Source: Pleurostoma richardsiae (lineage: Eukaryota > Ascomycota > Sordariomycetes > Calosphaeriales > Pleurostomataceae). Taken from it: DNA of 64,000 nt. This document shows positions 44,434 to 57,063 of the stretch, in pieces. Within the stretch, counting starts at the first letter, position 1; every line of letters begins with the position of its first letter. A program made the position numbers and the translations under genes. Under the pieces are notes generated by a model. The model was not told where the DNA came from and ran no database searches. It saw only the letters and a list, made by a program, of their open reading frames with translations. The DNA lies in contig JANBVO010000003.1 of NCBI GenBank assembly GCA_030052745.1, positions 1,984,001 to 2,048,000 of the forward strand, given 5' to 3'.

Positions 44434-46364
44434 AGCTTTCACTGGCTCCTACGCTTCTCAGTGCAGGGAACCACCGACAAGTCCTTCCGACGATGCGTTC
44501 GGCGGCACCAGGACGAGTTCGCGCGCCGTAGAGGAGGCGGTTAAAAAGAACGACAGATGTAACGAGTGACTGACTGTCTCCTTCGCGACTCTTCTCTCTC
44601 TCCTGTCCTCCTCAGCAGCTGCTCGCTTCGGCTGACTCACAGGCAGACTAGGCAAGACTACTCCTCCAGAAGACGACAGCAGAGGAAGAAGGTGAGGAAG
44701 GGAAGATACCGAGAGGCGTGTGGTGGGATTCAAGCAGGAGCCCCTGCTTCTTCACGCTCAAGCATCCACGAAAATTCACCAGGGCCGTTGCCGTGCAAGG
44801 TGTGGCAGACCCAGCGAGCGGCCAGGGGTGGGAGGGTCTATTTAGGCCGTGTAGGGCAACATCTCCATCGAGATGCAGAGACCCCTGGCTACTCGCGGCA
44901 GCGATCTACAGCACGACTTTCTCGGCAAGATGAGCTAAAAAAGAAAAAAGGTGCAACTGATGCGTTGTCCGGATGATGCCGCGGAGCGTGGCCACCAGAG
45001 CCACCCATGCATCATGGTTTCATGGGTTTCCAGACGGCTCCAATGGAGTCGGTCGACTGGCTAAGAGCAGAAAAGGATTGCATGGCGTCTCGTGTAGGGG
45101 GAGAGCCAAGAACCGGCCGAGGTGGGTAGCGCTGGTTGCTGTGCGCCGGACGGCATTCGGCACCGTTTGATTGTTCGACTTCAGCAGGAAAAGAGAAAAA
45201 ATAAGGAAAAGCAGAATACGATATGGCCCCTCCCGGTTTAGGCTGCCATGGCTCTCGGTCCTCTACTATGGTCCGACGGTTGTTCGGCAGCTGGAAATTG
45301 CCTTGTCCCCTTGTGAGCAACTCCTTTCTGCATCGTCCCTTCGAGAACAAGCCACATACCCTTTGAGGCAGTCCATCACCAAGACCTGAACGGAAATGGC
45401 GTTTAGCTTTGGCTATGGCTTGGGCTTTGGCTTGCACGAGGCGACAGAGTTATAGGGCAGGGCAGATCGCGGGTAAAACTGGACTTGGCAGCTGCTTAAC
45501 TAGAGGGTCAGGAGGGTCGCCCCCTAACCCTGCGCGGAAGACGGAGCCGTCGATCGCCAGACCGTCTGTTCTTTTACCGCCGTCGTTAATTTTTTCAGGG
45601 CGTTATCGTTTGATGTTACAGTGCTCTGTACTGTGCAATACCTCGGTCTCCTGGTCGTAACTCCGTGGGACTGAGCGCTTATCGACTCTTCAGGCCAGAT
45701 TCCTTTCACGGAACGGGTCCGCGCTCTGATGTGGTGTCGGAAATACTACGTACAGAGTAGAAGCATATATCAAGCTCACATCAATCATACGACGTGTCGC
45801 TCGGCGTGGAAACCATTTGATATCGGCCGATAAGAGAGAGCCCCAGCGGGCCAGGGGCCCCCTGGCCCGCTAGCTAATGCCAGCTTAGGCCCCGGTCGCA
45901 CAAATACGAGAACTGACGATCACTGCTTGACTCGGGAGACCGGCCTATAGCAGGGAGTGCAAATAGGAGAGGACTCCGACGCTCACACCGGTCGGTTGCC
46001 AGTTACAGGCGCCTTACAGCAGTCGCCTCAGATTTCAGGTTTAACTACGATTGCACCAGGGGTTTTCCGCTACATCAGCGCCTGTGTGCCAGTGACTCTA
46101 GGGTTACGAAGCATGCGAGCGGTATCTTAGAATATTACGATTAAGATAACCTTGAAGCGGTTCTCTTCATGTTATTAGCTTGGATTTTGGAGAAGGAGAA
46201 TCCAATTACCAGCTCATAGCAGAGACACTTTGAGGAACTCTCTAATGAACTGGGGCGCAGTTGCCGGGCCCTTCATACACTTCAATTTCATTGTTTATCA
46301 CGGGCGTCGTCACTATGGTACCGCCGGACCGTCTCGACACTTGCCCCCTTTTATCGATGGGTTC
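44434..46364. other. Intergenic, fasciclin promoter to decayed region
   Basis: Promoter of the fasciclin gene at left. From about 45.7 kb rightward the sequence becomes AT-richer and ORF-poor. A near-perfect palindrome is listed separately. Confidence 0.4.
45845..45871. repeat. 27-bp near-perfect palindrome
   Basis: A 13-nt arm AGCGGGCCAGGGG, one central C, and its exact inverse complement. It sits where gene-like GC-rich DNA gives way to the decayed segment. It could form a hairpin or cruciform, be a footprint of a mobile element or a factor-binding site. No second copy was noticed in the window. Confidence 0.8.
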
Positions 46365-46760
46365 TTAGGCGGCTTCCACACACCCATGAGCCTTCTGCAT
46401 CCGCCGGTTTAGCAGTTGGTATTGGACATTTGCCAGAAGACGCCACACGGCTGCGATTGACATCAAGAGTACCACCACTGTCTAGCCTAGGCGGTAGAGA
46501 GGCGTGTTCTCACCGCACGGAAGATCTGGCTGCCAATTATGCCTGCACAGTTAAGCATCATGATTCATGACGAAGACAGTCATGGCGACGTTTTGCTCCT
46601 GCGAAGATGTCAAGTTCAGGGCAACCCAGGAACCATTGATTCCAGAACTGGTCAGTTGTAATATATTCGTAGTCTACCAACGGAGAGCCCAGGCTGAGCC
46701 CACGCCAGATTGTAACCACTGAGAGGGCTAAGGTCAGGACGGTATATCATGAGACCTTGA
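46365..46760 (-). pseudogene. Decayed MFS transporter, C-terminal remnant
   Basis: On the minus strand, broken pieces recall the last membrane segments of the fungal allantoate/nicotinate-type (Dal5-like) MFS group: SWVALNLTSSQEQNVAMTVF, then in another frame CAGIIGSQIFRA, then LYRLG, a stop, and TVVVLLMSIAAVWRLLANV with QYQLLNRR. The order and spacing match the family end (GIIGSQIFRADDAP-LYRRG-TM-NVQY-LNRR as I remember it). At least one stop and two frame changes separate the pieces, so it cannot make a transporter. Coding-like text continues upstream to about 47135, but I could not place it. Host gene relic rather than mobile element. Confidence 0.55.
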
Positions 46761-47450
46761 ATTGGAGAAGATTAGAAGTCGGTTCGGACGCTCTCGATGA
46801 TCATAAATCGTTCGGTCTGCAGTAGTTGCCGCGGCTTACGGTAAAAGTCCACCATAACCCGAGTCCTGTTAACACTACCAAACTCCTTCGGTTAGTGCAG
46901 CCCGTAAAACGGGAAAAGCAGTCAGGTATCTTGCCAGTCTTAGATCGTGTATCTTAACAACTTGAACATATGCCAGAAACTGGAAGACAGAGTTGATCCC
47001 CAGCTGGATCCAGGGGCTGACAGAGGCGAGGGCATTTCACTCCAGCGTGTCGGAGCCAGCTTTAGCATCGTTGCGATAAACAGAAGGGTTGTCCATATCT
47101 CGGGTCATCGCCGTGATCTACGGAATGAATAGTTGACGATACGTTATTGAGATATGTGTACTTCATGACTCACACTAATTGGGTTCCTAAGGTATTTCCT
47201 CGGCGAGGGGACACAATCTATGCATTGTAGATCATAGCCTCAAGATTAAGTGCCTGACGAGGACGGGTATCGGGATTCGGCGGTTCCCCCGTGACTGAAA
47301 CAAATCCTTAGGTAGTTGGTAGCCTAGTTGGCAATCAGAAGTACTGTCAGTAACGCGAGGCACGGGAATTTAGGACCTGACACAGCTTAGTACAGGATTT
47401 GTATCTTTAGTTCGGAGAGCGAGCCTCTTTGTAATGAGCTGTAAAACTTG

Positions 47451-48060
47451 TTAAATGGTGCAGGTGGAGGCACGCTTAGGGCTGGTTAAGATGGGAAGCA
47501 ATATTGCGACTACAAGAGAGTTACCTCGCCACAGAGACGACTCGTTGAAGAATAGAGGCATCAAGTATCGGTCTTCTTTGCCATGTTGGATGAGTCGGTG
47601 CACTGTGGACTTAGGCCGGTCGTTGGTGAGACGCAGGAGAAAGTCGCCAATGTTGGCAACAAACGTGCCGGGGATGGGTGGCACGAACATCCACTCGTTC
47701 TTGCTGTTCAGCACCTGTACGCCCTTTCGCTAGTTCTACCAGAGCAGCGTAAAGATTTGAAGGTCGGTGTGAGCATCAAGGCCGACCTCGTCCTAGGTTC
47801 TCAGTCTTTTCCTCCCAGTAGCCCGGGTAGAAATTTATGGCAAAGTCACCGCCTGGGTATGCTGTGATCAAGCTGAAATAGTTAGGAAGGTCGAGCGAGA
47901 GAGCCACGAGGCGGATGTGACGGTGCGCGAGAGCAAGGCAAGCTCGCCAATAGGCTAGGGCTGCGGGCTTGAAGCATGGGACACCAACCTGTTCCCATTG
48001 AAGTTGTCCCTGGGAATACGATCTCGGACCGCTTAGGTCACGTCTCTAAGACTACCCTCG
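47451..48060 (-). pseudogene. Decayed 2-oxoglutarate/Fe(II)-dependent oxygenase
   Basis: Minus-strand remnant of an isopenicillin-N-synthase-like dioxygenase. Read in order: AYWRACLALAHRHIRLVALS, YPGGDFAINFYPGY, GLDAHTDLQIFTLLW (the HxD iron ligands), VQVLNSKNEWMFVPPIPGTF, VANIGDFLLRLTND and STVHRLIQH with the second His, then RYLMPLFF. These lie in more than one frame and are interrupted by stops, so the gene is broken. Two of the stops are TAG codons where family members have Gln-type positions, as CAG to TAG change would give, the signature of RIP. The N-terminal part upstream of 48060 is not recognisable. Fungal members of this family mostly act in secondary metabolism. It lies next to the decayed MFS gene, same strand. 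Confidence 0.72.
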
Positions 48061-51000
48061 TGAGTTGGGCCGATCTCGGGCTCGTAATGCCAGTTGGATG
48101 CTTTCTTTCTGTCTCTCGGCGCGTGGATGTGTGGCACCCTTAAGTGCCATGCGTAGACTCTACTACACGAGTGTATTTACCTTTCTTGTGGGAAGTCAGG
48201 GCAAGCGGCAGCCTGGACTGTGCCACATGCAGACAATATCGACGCTGGCAATGCCATTGAGCCTGCGGATCGATGGTGCTCCCTTCGCAGACATATACGT
48301 CTCTACAGCAGAGGTGATACACAAGATTGGAAGCTAGGTCTATGAAGGCGATCGAAGAACTTTCAGTCAGCAGGAGGATGTTATCTCGGCTGGAAGAGTC
48401 GATGAGACCACAGCTCATCATCTAATCGCATGATTAAAGCCTGTCTAGGACACCCTCTTAACTTATTCCTTATTCTAACTTGGGATCGCCTTACAGATAT
48501 ATCCGCCATCGACGTCAGGTACTCCTCATCAACGATAGGAGCACCTTCGGCAGACCTCGCCCTTCCTGCATACCGTCTTCTGCCTCGATTGCATTGAGAA
48601 AAGACGAGATGCTGACAGCACCAACTCCACATTGCACCGCCGCCTATTTGAATACACTCGTTAATGCTTGGTGAAGTCATGATTGCAAGCCCATTGCCAC
48701 CGGAGAAGCTTACCGGAATCTTAGCCACGACTTACTCCTGTCACCACCCTCGGTGAGTCCTACGTCACATTGTACACCTCTTCTGGTAAGATTGGCTATG
48801 CTTCGATAGATGATAACACGTTCTCGCGTACCTCGACAGACGGCTTTCAAGCTGTCATTGCGCCCAGCTAGCTATGCTAAGTATCAACTTCTCAGATATC
48901 ATGGCGAGGCTAGATCTGCGCAGCTCGACTTCAGCGGATTGGGGAAGGGTCAGGATTTGGTGTCAAACTGTCTCGTCCACTTGCAGTGAGTTGAACCAGC
49001 GCAAGTCCTGGCCTCTGTCTTGGTTGTGATGGCGCCTGAGAAACACCTCAGTTGGGAAGCACGTGCAGGGAGACCGCCAACTACTCCGCCGGTTTACTTG
49101 AAGCAGCGCATGTTGCTACTTATCTTCGAGCAGGAGACCATGAGTGATGGCATGATCTACTCTGAGGAGATACTCTATTCGATCCTCAACGACAAATTTC
49201 GCTCAAAGGCATACTTGGACTTCAAGTCGTGGAGAACGAGGTGTGCTTATCTTTCCATGTGTTATTAGTGTCTTGATACATAACACTGGAAGGGCTCTGG
49301 AAGTTGACACTTGTTCTTCTTCTTCTGCTACCTGAAGACCTCCGTGCTTCTCTTCTGGAGCACAAAAGCTTAGCTATTCTGTCGCATGGCTCATTCCGGC
49401 CAGGCGATCGCTTGAGAGCCAGAAACACGTACAAGTCAAGAACATCGGCATCTCTCTCGACTAACCAAACACGAGGATCACCGATCACCCAGCAGTATGA
49501 TAGAGAAGATCGTGTACGGATCTGCCCTGGACGTAGTCTATGAATTCTCGGGGATGCCAAGCTCCACCGCAGAAGATATGCCCGCCTTTCACCTCCTCTG
49601 TGTAGGCTATGCGATACTTATCCTGTCAAAGTACGAGCAGTTGTCGTCCTATGACGTCCCAACGCCTGGGTCCACCGACTTCTAGAATCAATAGAGAGAC
49701 GCTGCAGAGACTCGGATAGGCCTCCCATAGCTGTGTGGTTCGCTGTGGAAAGAGCCCTGAGGAGGGCTGCGACAGAGCAGGATCCTTAGGCACGACCTTC
49801 CCGGGTGATTGGGCCACACTCAAACTTACGAGGGCCAGCGAGACACCAAGGAGAAGGCCAGGAAGAAACGAAGGAGGCTTCTCCTATCACTTCACTGCTG
49901 GGAAGTACAGTCACGTCGACACAGAAAGCCATGATGGGCAAATAACCTGCCAGTCATGGTCGACCTCCTCATTGATAGCCCTGCAGGTGTACTACCAGAG
50001 AGAAGGACAATGATGGCCTGTAGAGTAATGTCAGCAACGTTTTGCCCGGAGTGGCCTGGCCGATGCTGCACAAAGCGACACAACACGCTGCGTAGTCGGC
50101 AGGGAGCATGGCGCAGCGCATGGCCTGTGCAAGGGATGCCGACATGGACATGAACGGCTGCATTGTCCCGCTAGCACAAGAACACGGCGCGGACTGTCCT
50201 CCGTACACAAATGCTGGATGGAAGCGTGCAGCAGCAGCCGTGACCGTCAGTCTTGGCTGCGGCACCTGCGAACCGCATGCGCTGTACAACACGCCGCAAC
50301 AGCTATGCTGGGTTGTCTTCGCTATCGGCCGCCGTAGTCGCCAGTTGCAGATAGTTGCATGCACTAGCTCCGTGGACGTTGGTGGAAGGACGGTTCGTCG
50401 AGGGCCTATCGACCCTTCAAGTGTTGCATATGCTCATGCGGGCGCATGGAGATCGACTGGCCTGCGGTTCGCTGCCGGTTGCTTAGTCCTCCTGCAGCTG
50501 CACGCACTTCTCTGGCATACATGCGTAGTGCAAGCGAAGCGATTACGGATCAGAAAAAAGTGAAAGTAGAATGGTATACGAGTACGGATAACCCAGTGCG
50601 CGTGCTGTGCTGGAGGCGCCAAAAGCCGCTGCGGAAAGAAGAAGAAAAAAGCATCCACGGCTCAGGAAAAGACTCGAACCGGCGAGCTCTATCTCACGAC
50701 AGTGGAGTGTGAAGCACCAACAGCCTGTGCCCTCTAAACTTACCGCTGCACCGAGCACCAAAATTTTGGGCCACACCGAAGGCGTGCCACGTGACTCTCT
50801 CCCAGATGTCACTCTGTCCACGCTGCCGTTCAACCACGACAGCCAGCTTCCCCTTCAACGCTCGTTAAGTTGAAGCAGAACCTCCGCAGGCCCCGTCGTA
50901 GCGATTGAATAACCAATAGGCAGCAGATTCGGGGAAGTAAAAAGAAATCGCCAAAAAGAACGCACCCCGCGTTCGCGAGGACTGCGCCGGAAAAGTCCCA

Positions 51001-54000
51001 TTTTTTCCTCATGGGGAGCCATATCAACGACATGCACACGCCTCAGCGAGGACACGTCTACTTGGCATTGCGTGGTTCTTATGGTCCTGTCCCGATGTTG
51101 GGATATTTGGTCCCTAGTTGACCCTATAAGGTGAGGTCGACAGGCAGAAGCTGGGATGAACATCTGCACCGACGCCAGCCCAGCACCGAAGGCCATCACT
51201 TGAGCCCCATCCTCTACCACGCGCATAGCGCAGTGCTAGAGGCACACGGGATGCGCTGATACCGCATCATCTTGTCGACCAGAAGATATGCGCTTGTATC
51301 GAAGAGCTTCACATCTTGCATGCCAACGAACTCGCACTTCCACGAACAGGCGAGGGGGCAGTTATAGGAGAACGACTATTGAAAACAGGCATATATACCT
51401 AAATTATTTTTGCCTTTCAAGGAGAAGCTGTGTGGCGGTGCTCACGCGATGTCAAACCCTCGAGTTACATCTTACACGCTCGCAGAGACGCTGTTCAGCG
51501 CTCTCACTCTGTTCCCCGGGATGGCTCCCGGAGCGCTTTCGCCTACCCTCAGTCCCGGAGGGACGGCCCCACTATGCCGTGCCTCGGTCGGAAGCGGCAC
51601 ACTGGCAGAGTGAAGAGGGGCACCGCTGGGCACCACGAGAGCAAGCTCAGGGTTGAGTGCAGCGGGTGACAGACCAGATAGCCGACACATGGCGCAATGT
51701 GTACTACACGTGTACACAGCGCAAGGACGCGCGGGAGTACGAGTATTAACTAGCCACCATCTAGCGCTTCGGTATGCTCGACTCGTCCACGCTGCCCGCA
51801 GCGGAAGGGTCGACATCCGTCGTCTGCCGTCAGTACCAGAGTAGGTACCGCAAGGCTTTGTCAGGTCTACGACGTAAACCAGCGCGCCTAAAGCAGGCCT
51901 GCCTGACTATGTGGGGATGTCACGGCGCCGTGTGCGCCCAGATTGCAGTAGACTCGGCAGAGCGACGTAGTGTACCAGACAGAATGTCCCGATAAGGAAG
52001 TGGTGAGAGCTGACGTGGATGACTGCATTGACTAAAGCAGCATAAGTGCAGCCCAGGGCCGTCTGATGTGGTATCGCGAGGCGGGCACTAGCTGTTCGCT
52101 CTGAGCTGAGGTAGTCCCGAACGGACGCATGCTAGAGCAAGAGACGACACACCGCAGGCGGAAAGAGAAGGAAAAGCTGACGACCAACACTTGTTGGGCC
52201 TGGAACGTCACAGAACGTAGAGAACGGCAGTATCAGGCTGCTCCACTCCTGTATGACATGCATGCGTGGAGCTGCAGAGGGATCAATAAATCCCAGCATT
52301 ACAGGCGGTGAAGGATGACGACGACCGCATCAGGTCTGCTGAGAGCATCGTGGGGGTCACACCAGCGTCTGATAGTGCATTCATTATCGTGACATGCCAG
52401 AGCGGAAAGGAGCAAAAGCAAGAAGCCATCGTGACATCGCGGGAGATAATGGCCGGAAGGCGTGCTCAGCTGGCTCCTGGGCAGACCTGGAAATGCTGGA
52501 AGACGACCCCCGAGACATCAACGGCCCAATGCTCATCAGTTTCGGAAAGAGGATGAGGACGGTGAGGCAGGCGCTCGGGTAATGGCAGAAGGATGAGGCG
52601 AGGCACGGGCGATCGCCTAGACCGGCTGCCTGCTGTGATGCTGCGTTGCTGTCACAGCGGGCAAGGGCCAGGCCAAAGGGCTGAACACTCGCATCCGTTG
52701 CGTTGAGATTATCCGGCGTTGGACATCAGATCAGGATACTGCAAGTGCTCAAGCGGCGAAACTCGTGGATATCACGGAAGGGTATCAGCTCTTCTTTTCG
52801 GCCCTGGCGTCGACGGAATCCACTCACCGTCAGCCGCAGCGGATACTGGCAGGACGGTTGGGCCATGTAAGGAGTTGACAACAAAGAAGGAGGACAAGAG
52901 TGGCGAAACACACGACTCTCGGTCCTCGGAAGAGCGTCTGGCCCTGTTGATCCCTCCGGGTGGACTGAACCGGCAGATAACGAAGAGGTGCCGTGTCAAG
53001 GGGGGGTCGAAGCAGCATCGGCTGCGGTCCAAGACCTGGCCGGTTGCTTCAGGAGAGCCAGCAGAAACCGGTTTCCGTTTCTCGTATTCCCCCTTTCACC
53101 TCCTCTCCTTCACCCCCTTTTCGCTCCCGCACCCATTCCACGGACGGTGACGGGCTTGAAAAGGCGCGCGCTCAATCCTTGGCCATTGAGAGTCCGCGCC
53201 GAAGAGGCTGCGCGCTATGGGATCTGTGGAAATTACACGAGGAGCGCACGGAGCGTTCGGGGTGCACTGGTGGATACTTCCTATTGAGGCATAGAGGTAG
53301 ACATAGCCGTCTAACCTGGAAAGGAATCATTACTAGAGCCAGATCGGGTATCGCTTTGCCGCACCTTATCACCAATAATGTGACCCAACAAGGGCAAGGC
53401 CAGACACGTAGGTGGGCCAGCGGTGCAGGGGTATCTGCAGGAACAGGGGATTCACCGTTGAAGCCGAAGATAGCTCGCTGCCTGTTTGGGCTAGCAGATC
53501 TCTCGCTGCTTGCCCTCGCCCCGTTCTCTCTTCGTACAGTAGAGTACAGTACTTCGCGTGCCTCCTGTGTGCGGTCAATATACTGCTCTTCTAGGAAAGG
53601 TGGATTGCCGTATATAGCAATCCATGCTGACAAGAACTTCCGTCTGGACAGAACGGCAGTCAGAATGGCACCGTGTTCCAGAAGCCTTGGAGGACAGGCT
53701 CCTTGCTTGTCAGAACCTTAATGAGAATGATGCTTGTCCCTTGATGCCTCCCGTCGTAACAGTCTAGGACCGCTCTCACGCAGTAAGATCTGACAGCCTG
53801 TGACCTCTAGAGACTTACCTACATAGACGAGAGCCGCACGCACCCGGTCAACACTACCGTCTCACCGTCTCTCGGGGCAATTACGGCACGCATTGAACGT
53901 GAAGTAAGCTCGAGCGCGAGCTCCTTCCCGTTTCCTGCCACTCCCCCGATGAGGTGACGTCCATGCTGCGGGGCCCAGTCGTTAGCAGAAACGGACTATT

Positions 54001-55536
54001 GGAAGTTTTTCTGGGCCGGAAATCCGGTTACGGTAGAATCCCTCGAATCGCACTGTGCGCCAATCTGCCTGCACGCCGCGCCCAAGACGGAGCCGCTCGT
54101 TGCCGTGGCTGGCTTCTCTGACCGTTTGGTCGTCATGTGTACCTCTCTGAATAAGGATAACTTGTTGGCTGTGTGGCTGAAGCTTGAAAGGGGAGAGGCG
54201 TTTTGATAGTTTCCGATAGAAAGCATCGCGAGGCGTCTTGCTCTGGATAACACAGAAATGTCTATCTACATAGTATGGCAGGCAAAGACTGGCATGTGGA
54301 AATTAGGTTAAGGTTATGCCTTTTCGCAAGAGAAAGACCCGTCATTCTGGGTCGCTGAAGATCGCCCTGTCCCCTTGGCCAGTCCGCCAGTGGTACAGTG
54401 CTCCGTACACGCGCAAAGGCCCACACGGCGACGGGAGTTTGCTGGCATTGCGCGTACCTCCTGCGTCCAGACTCGAGAGGAGCCCAGTTCTCGGCCGGAG
54501 CTTATCTTCATGATTGAGAAATTCTGCGAGATAGCAGCTCTCATGATGATCTGTTCCGTGATAGCTCACTCTGATGCGAGCTAGCTAGCTGCGTGGACGT
54601 GTAGATAGTGCGGAAGGGCCGCCTGTCCGTCATTTGCCTCCCCGATGGTCCTATCAGCCCGGGCCTTTCAGCTGCTCGGAGCGCCCATGGATTTGGCACG
54701 ATCAAAAAATAGCGGCTTTCGCGGGCTGGAACTGGGCAGATCCGAAAACCAATTTTTGCTGCATGGTTCCAGGTCAGGCCCAGTTTATCTTGCAGATGTA
54801 GCCCGTCATAGTCGGTACACCGCAGCGGTACCTGGCTGGGGCAGGCCCCCCTCCTGTTTTATGTAATCCACACTGTCGAGCTAGACCTGCCCATTAACAA
54901 CCCCATGCCCTCTCTGCTCGTGTCGCGCGGCGCTGTGATCTACTTCCCCTCCACGTCCTCCTCCACTTTGCCTTGCCCACTGTGCATAGCTCTGTTCGAT
55001 AGTTCTTTGCCTTTGCTCTGGGTACTTCGCGACGGAAGACGCTCGCTTCTGTGCTGGCTTTCTAGTTCTGGGCTGCTGTCCCGATTTGGACTGGCCTCGA
55101 CTGCGCTGGGCTGAAGAGACCAGGACGTCCCACGATACGATCTTTTACCCTTTTCTCTCCCCCAACAAAGCTGTCCTTCCCAGCTCCCCTTACCCTGGAA
55201 CCCGCACTCGCTTCTCCGGCAGTTCTTCCAACTTGCGACTTTGTCTGTTTGTTGGCTGCCACTCTCGACGACATCAACGGCATTCTTGTCGTCTCGACGC
55301 TCGCTTTCCCTCCTCGGCCTGCCTCCGCACATTGCAGTCGGGCACTAATATCGTAATTCCATAATACTCTGCCAACGAGAGCTCCCTGCCAAAGAACAGC
55401 GAAGAACCAGCCCGTGCTGCTCCGGCCGACTCTCCCTCGCAGCTAGAGTCGAGCCTCTCGTTCGGGCTCGCAGGGCGTGCCGTGTCTCGTCTCGCTCCTC
55501 ATTCTCCTTTCCTGTTCCTCCTCAGCACATCCCGCC
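48061..55536. other. Gene-poor interval, 7.5 kb
   Basis: No intact gene recognised. 48.0-50 kb continues the decayed segment; a few fragments read like protein (for example 48731-48871 and the minus frame at 49626-49870) but match no family. 50-55 kb contains overlapping short ORFs without motifs and a Pol III-like element, listed separately. The last part before 55537 is pyrimidine-rich and is probably the GH16 promoter and 5' UTR. Confidence 0.4.
50645..50760 (-). ncRNA. tRNA-like element with A box, B box and T-run
   Basis: On the minus strand an A-box-like string GGTGCAGCGGTAAG (50752-50739) is followed 58 nt later by a perfect B box GGTTCGAGTC (50680-50671) and, about 20 nt further on, a T6 run (50650-50645) that would end Pol III transcription. 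The T stem and acceptor stem do not pair well, so it is not a good tRNA: more likely a decayed tRNA, a tRNA-derived SINE head or chance. A 5-bp anticodon-like stem is weak. Confidence 0.25.
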
Positions 55537-57063
55537 ATGGATCACGACCAGTCCTATCCCCAGGGCTACTACGGCGGCCGGCACATGCCCTCCGCCGCGT
55601 CCACAGCGGTTCCAACGCCCACCAACCGGCCGAGCACGCCCAATGATGGCATCGGCCGGAATCCCTTCGGCGACGGCGTCGAGTCCCAGGCCTCGCATCA
55701 CAGCCAGCAGCCGAGCAATCCTTTCGCCTCACCCTCCGCCTCTCGGCCCGCCTCAAGCTTCGGCTCCAACTCCGCGCTCGGTACCCGTTTCGACGAGCGC
55801 TCCCAGCGGTACTTCCACTCGCGTAGGGTCCGCAAGGGCGAGATTGAGAAGCCGTGGATGGAGAAGAGGGACCCCAAGGAGAAGTGGGTCACGATCCTGC
55901 CCATCATTGGTATCGTCATCGGCCTCGCCATCTCCGGCTTCCTGGTCTATGATGGCATCTCCAGTGTCGTCAAGCACAAGTACTGTCCCGTTCTCATGGA
56001 GGATTGGTCCAGCGGTATCAACACCGATGTCTGGTCCTATGAGATTCAGGTCGGCGGCTTTGGGTATGTTTCCTTTCGGTCACACATAACTCCTATGTTC
56101 CGAAGGCTTAGCTAACCGACACACAGCAATGGTGAGTTCGAGCAGACCACCGATAGCTCGGACAATGTCTATGTCGATAGCGGCAATCTGGTCATTAAGG
56201 CCACTCTGCAGGACGAGTCCCTGATCGACCAAAACACCGTCATTGACCTCCTCAAGGACGGTACTTGCACATCCACTGTGGCTTCTGACTGCATTGCCGC
56301 AACCAACATTACCAGCGGCAATTCCAGCATCGTTCCGCCGACGCTGTCAGGGCGTATCACCACGAAAAAGGGTGCTACCATCAAGTACGGCCGAGTTGAG
56401 GTGACGGCGAAGCTGCCGGAGGGCGACTGGCTCTGGCCCGCTATCTGGATGTTGCCTGTAGAGGACACATACGGTGCCTGGCCGGCATCTGGCGAGATCG
56501 ACATCATGGAGTCGCGCGGCAACAACCACACCTACTCGCAGGGTGGCAACAACATCATGTCATCTGCCCTGCACTGGGGCCCCGACTCGGCCAACGATGC
56601 CTGGTGGAAGACCAACGTCAAGCGGTCCGCGCTCCACACCACGTACTCGGCTGGCTTCAACACCTTTGGTATTGAGTGGTCGCAGAAGTACCTGTTCACG
56701 TACGTCAACACCCGCCTACTGCAGGTGCTGTACGTCAACTTCAAGACGCCCATGTGGGAGCGCGGTGACTTCCCCGCCTCCAGCAGCAACGGCACACGCC
56801 TGCAGGATGTTTGGTCGCAGACGGGCCGGGCCAACACTCCCTTCGACCAGGACTTCTATCTCATCCTCAACGTCGCCGTGGGCGGGACGAATGGTTGGTT
56901 CGAGGACAGCAAGAGCGGAAAACCCTGGCTCGATGCCAGCGAGAATGCTAAGAAGGACTTCTGGAATGCCCGCGACCAGTGGTACCCCACGTGGAAGCAG
57001 CCACAGATGGAGGTCAGCAAGGTCGCCATGTGGCAGCAGTGCGATGGCAACGAAGACCTGTAG
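55537..57063 (+). CDS. Membrane-anchored GH16 beta-glucanase-like protein
   Basis: Predicted type II membrane glycoside hydrolase of family 16 acting on beta-1,3/1,6-glucan of the cell wall. Two exons in phase, 55537-56063 and 56127-57063, 487 residues. The first 130 residues are a cytosolic Ser/Pro/Asn-rich tail, then one membrane helix (WVTILPIIGIVIGLAISGFL, about 129-148). The GH16 fold follows: WSYEIQVGGFGNGEFEQTT, a GRITTKKGATIKYGRVEVTA strand pair, WLWPAIWMLP and the catalytic motif GEIDIMESRGN, which keeps the E-x-D-x-x-E acid pair. Later parts are NTFGIEWSQKYLFTYVN, FDQDFYLILNVAVGGTNGWF and the terminal VSKVAMWQQC. Removal of the 63-nt intron restores GFGNGEFEQ. The domain type is the one often annotated as GNBP/beta-glucan-binding GH16 in fungi. 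Start chosen at the ATG in good context; an upstream in-frame leader was ignored. Confidence 0.92.

Noticed and set aside
48731-48871. 47-codon protein-like stretch (TLGESYVTLYTSSGKIGY)
   Set aside because: Too short, no family recognised and no credible exon on either side.
49626-49870. Signal-peptide-like minus-strand frame (LLLGVSLALVSLSVAQS)
   Set aside because: No ATG in frame close to the hydrophobic run, and the following text matches nothing.
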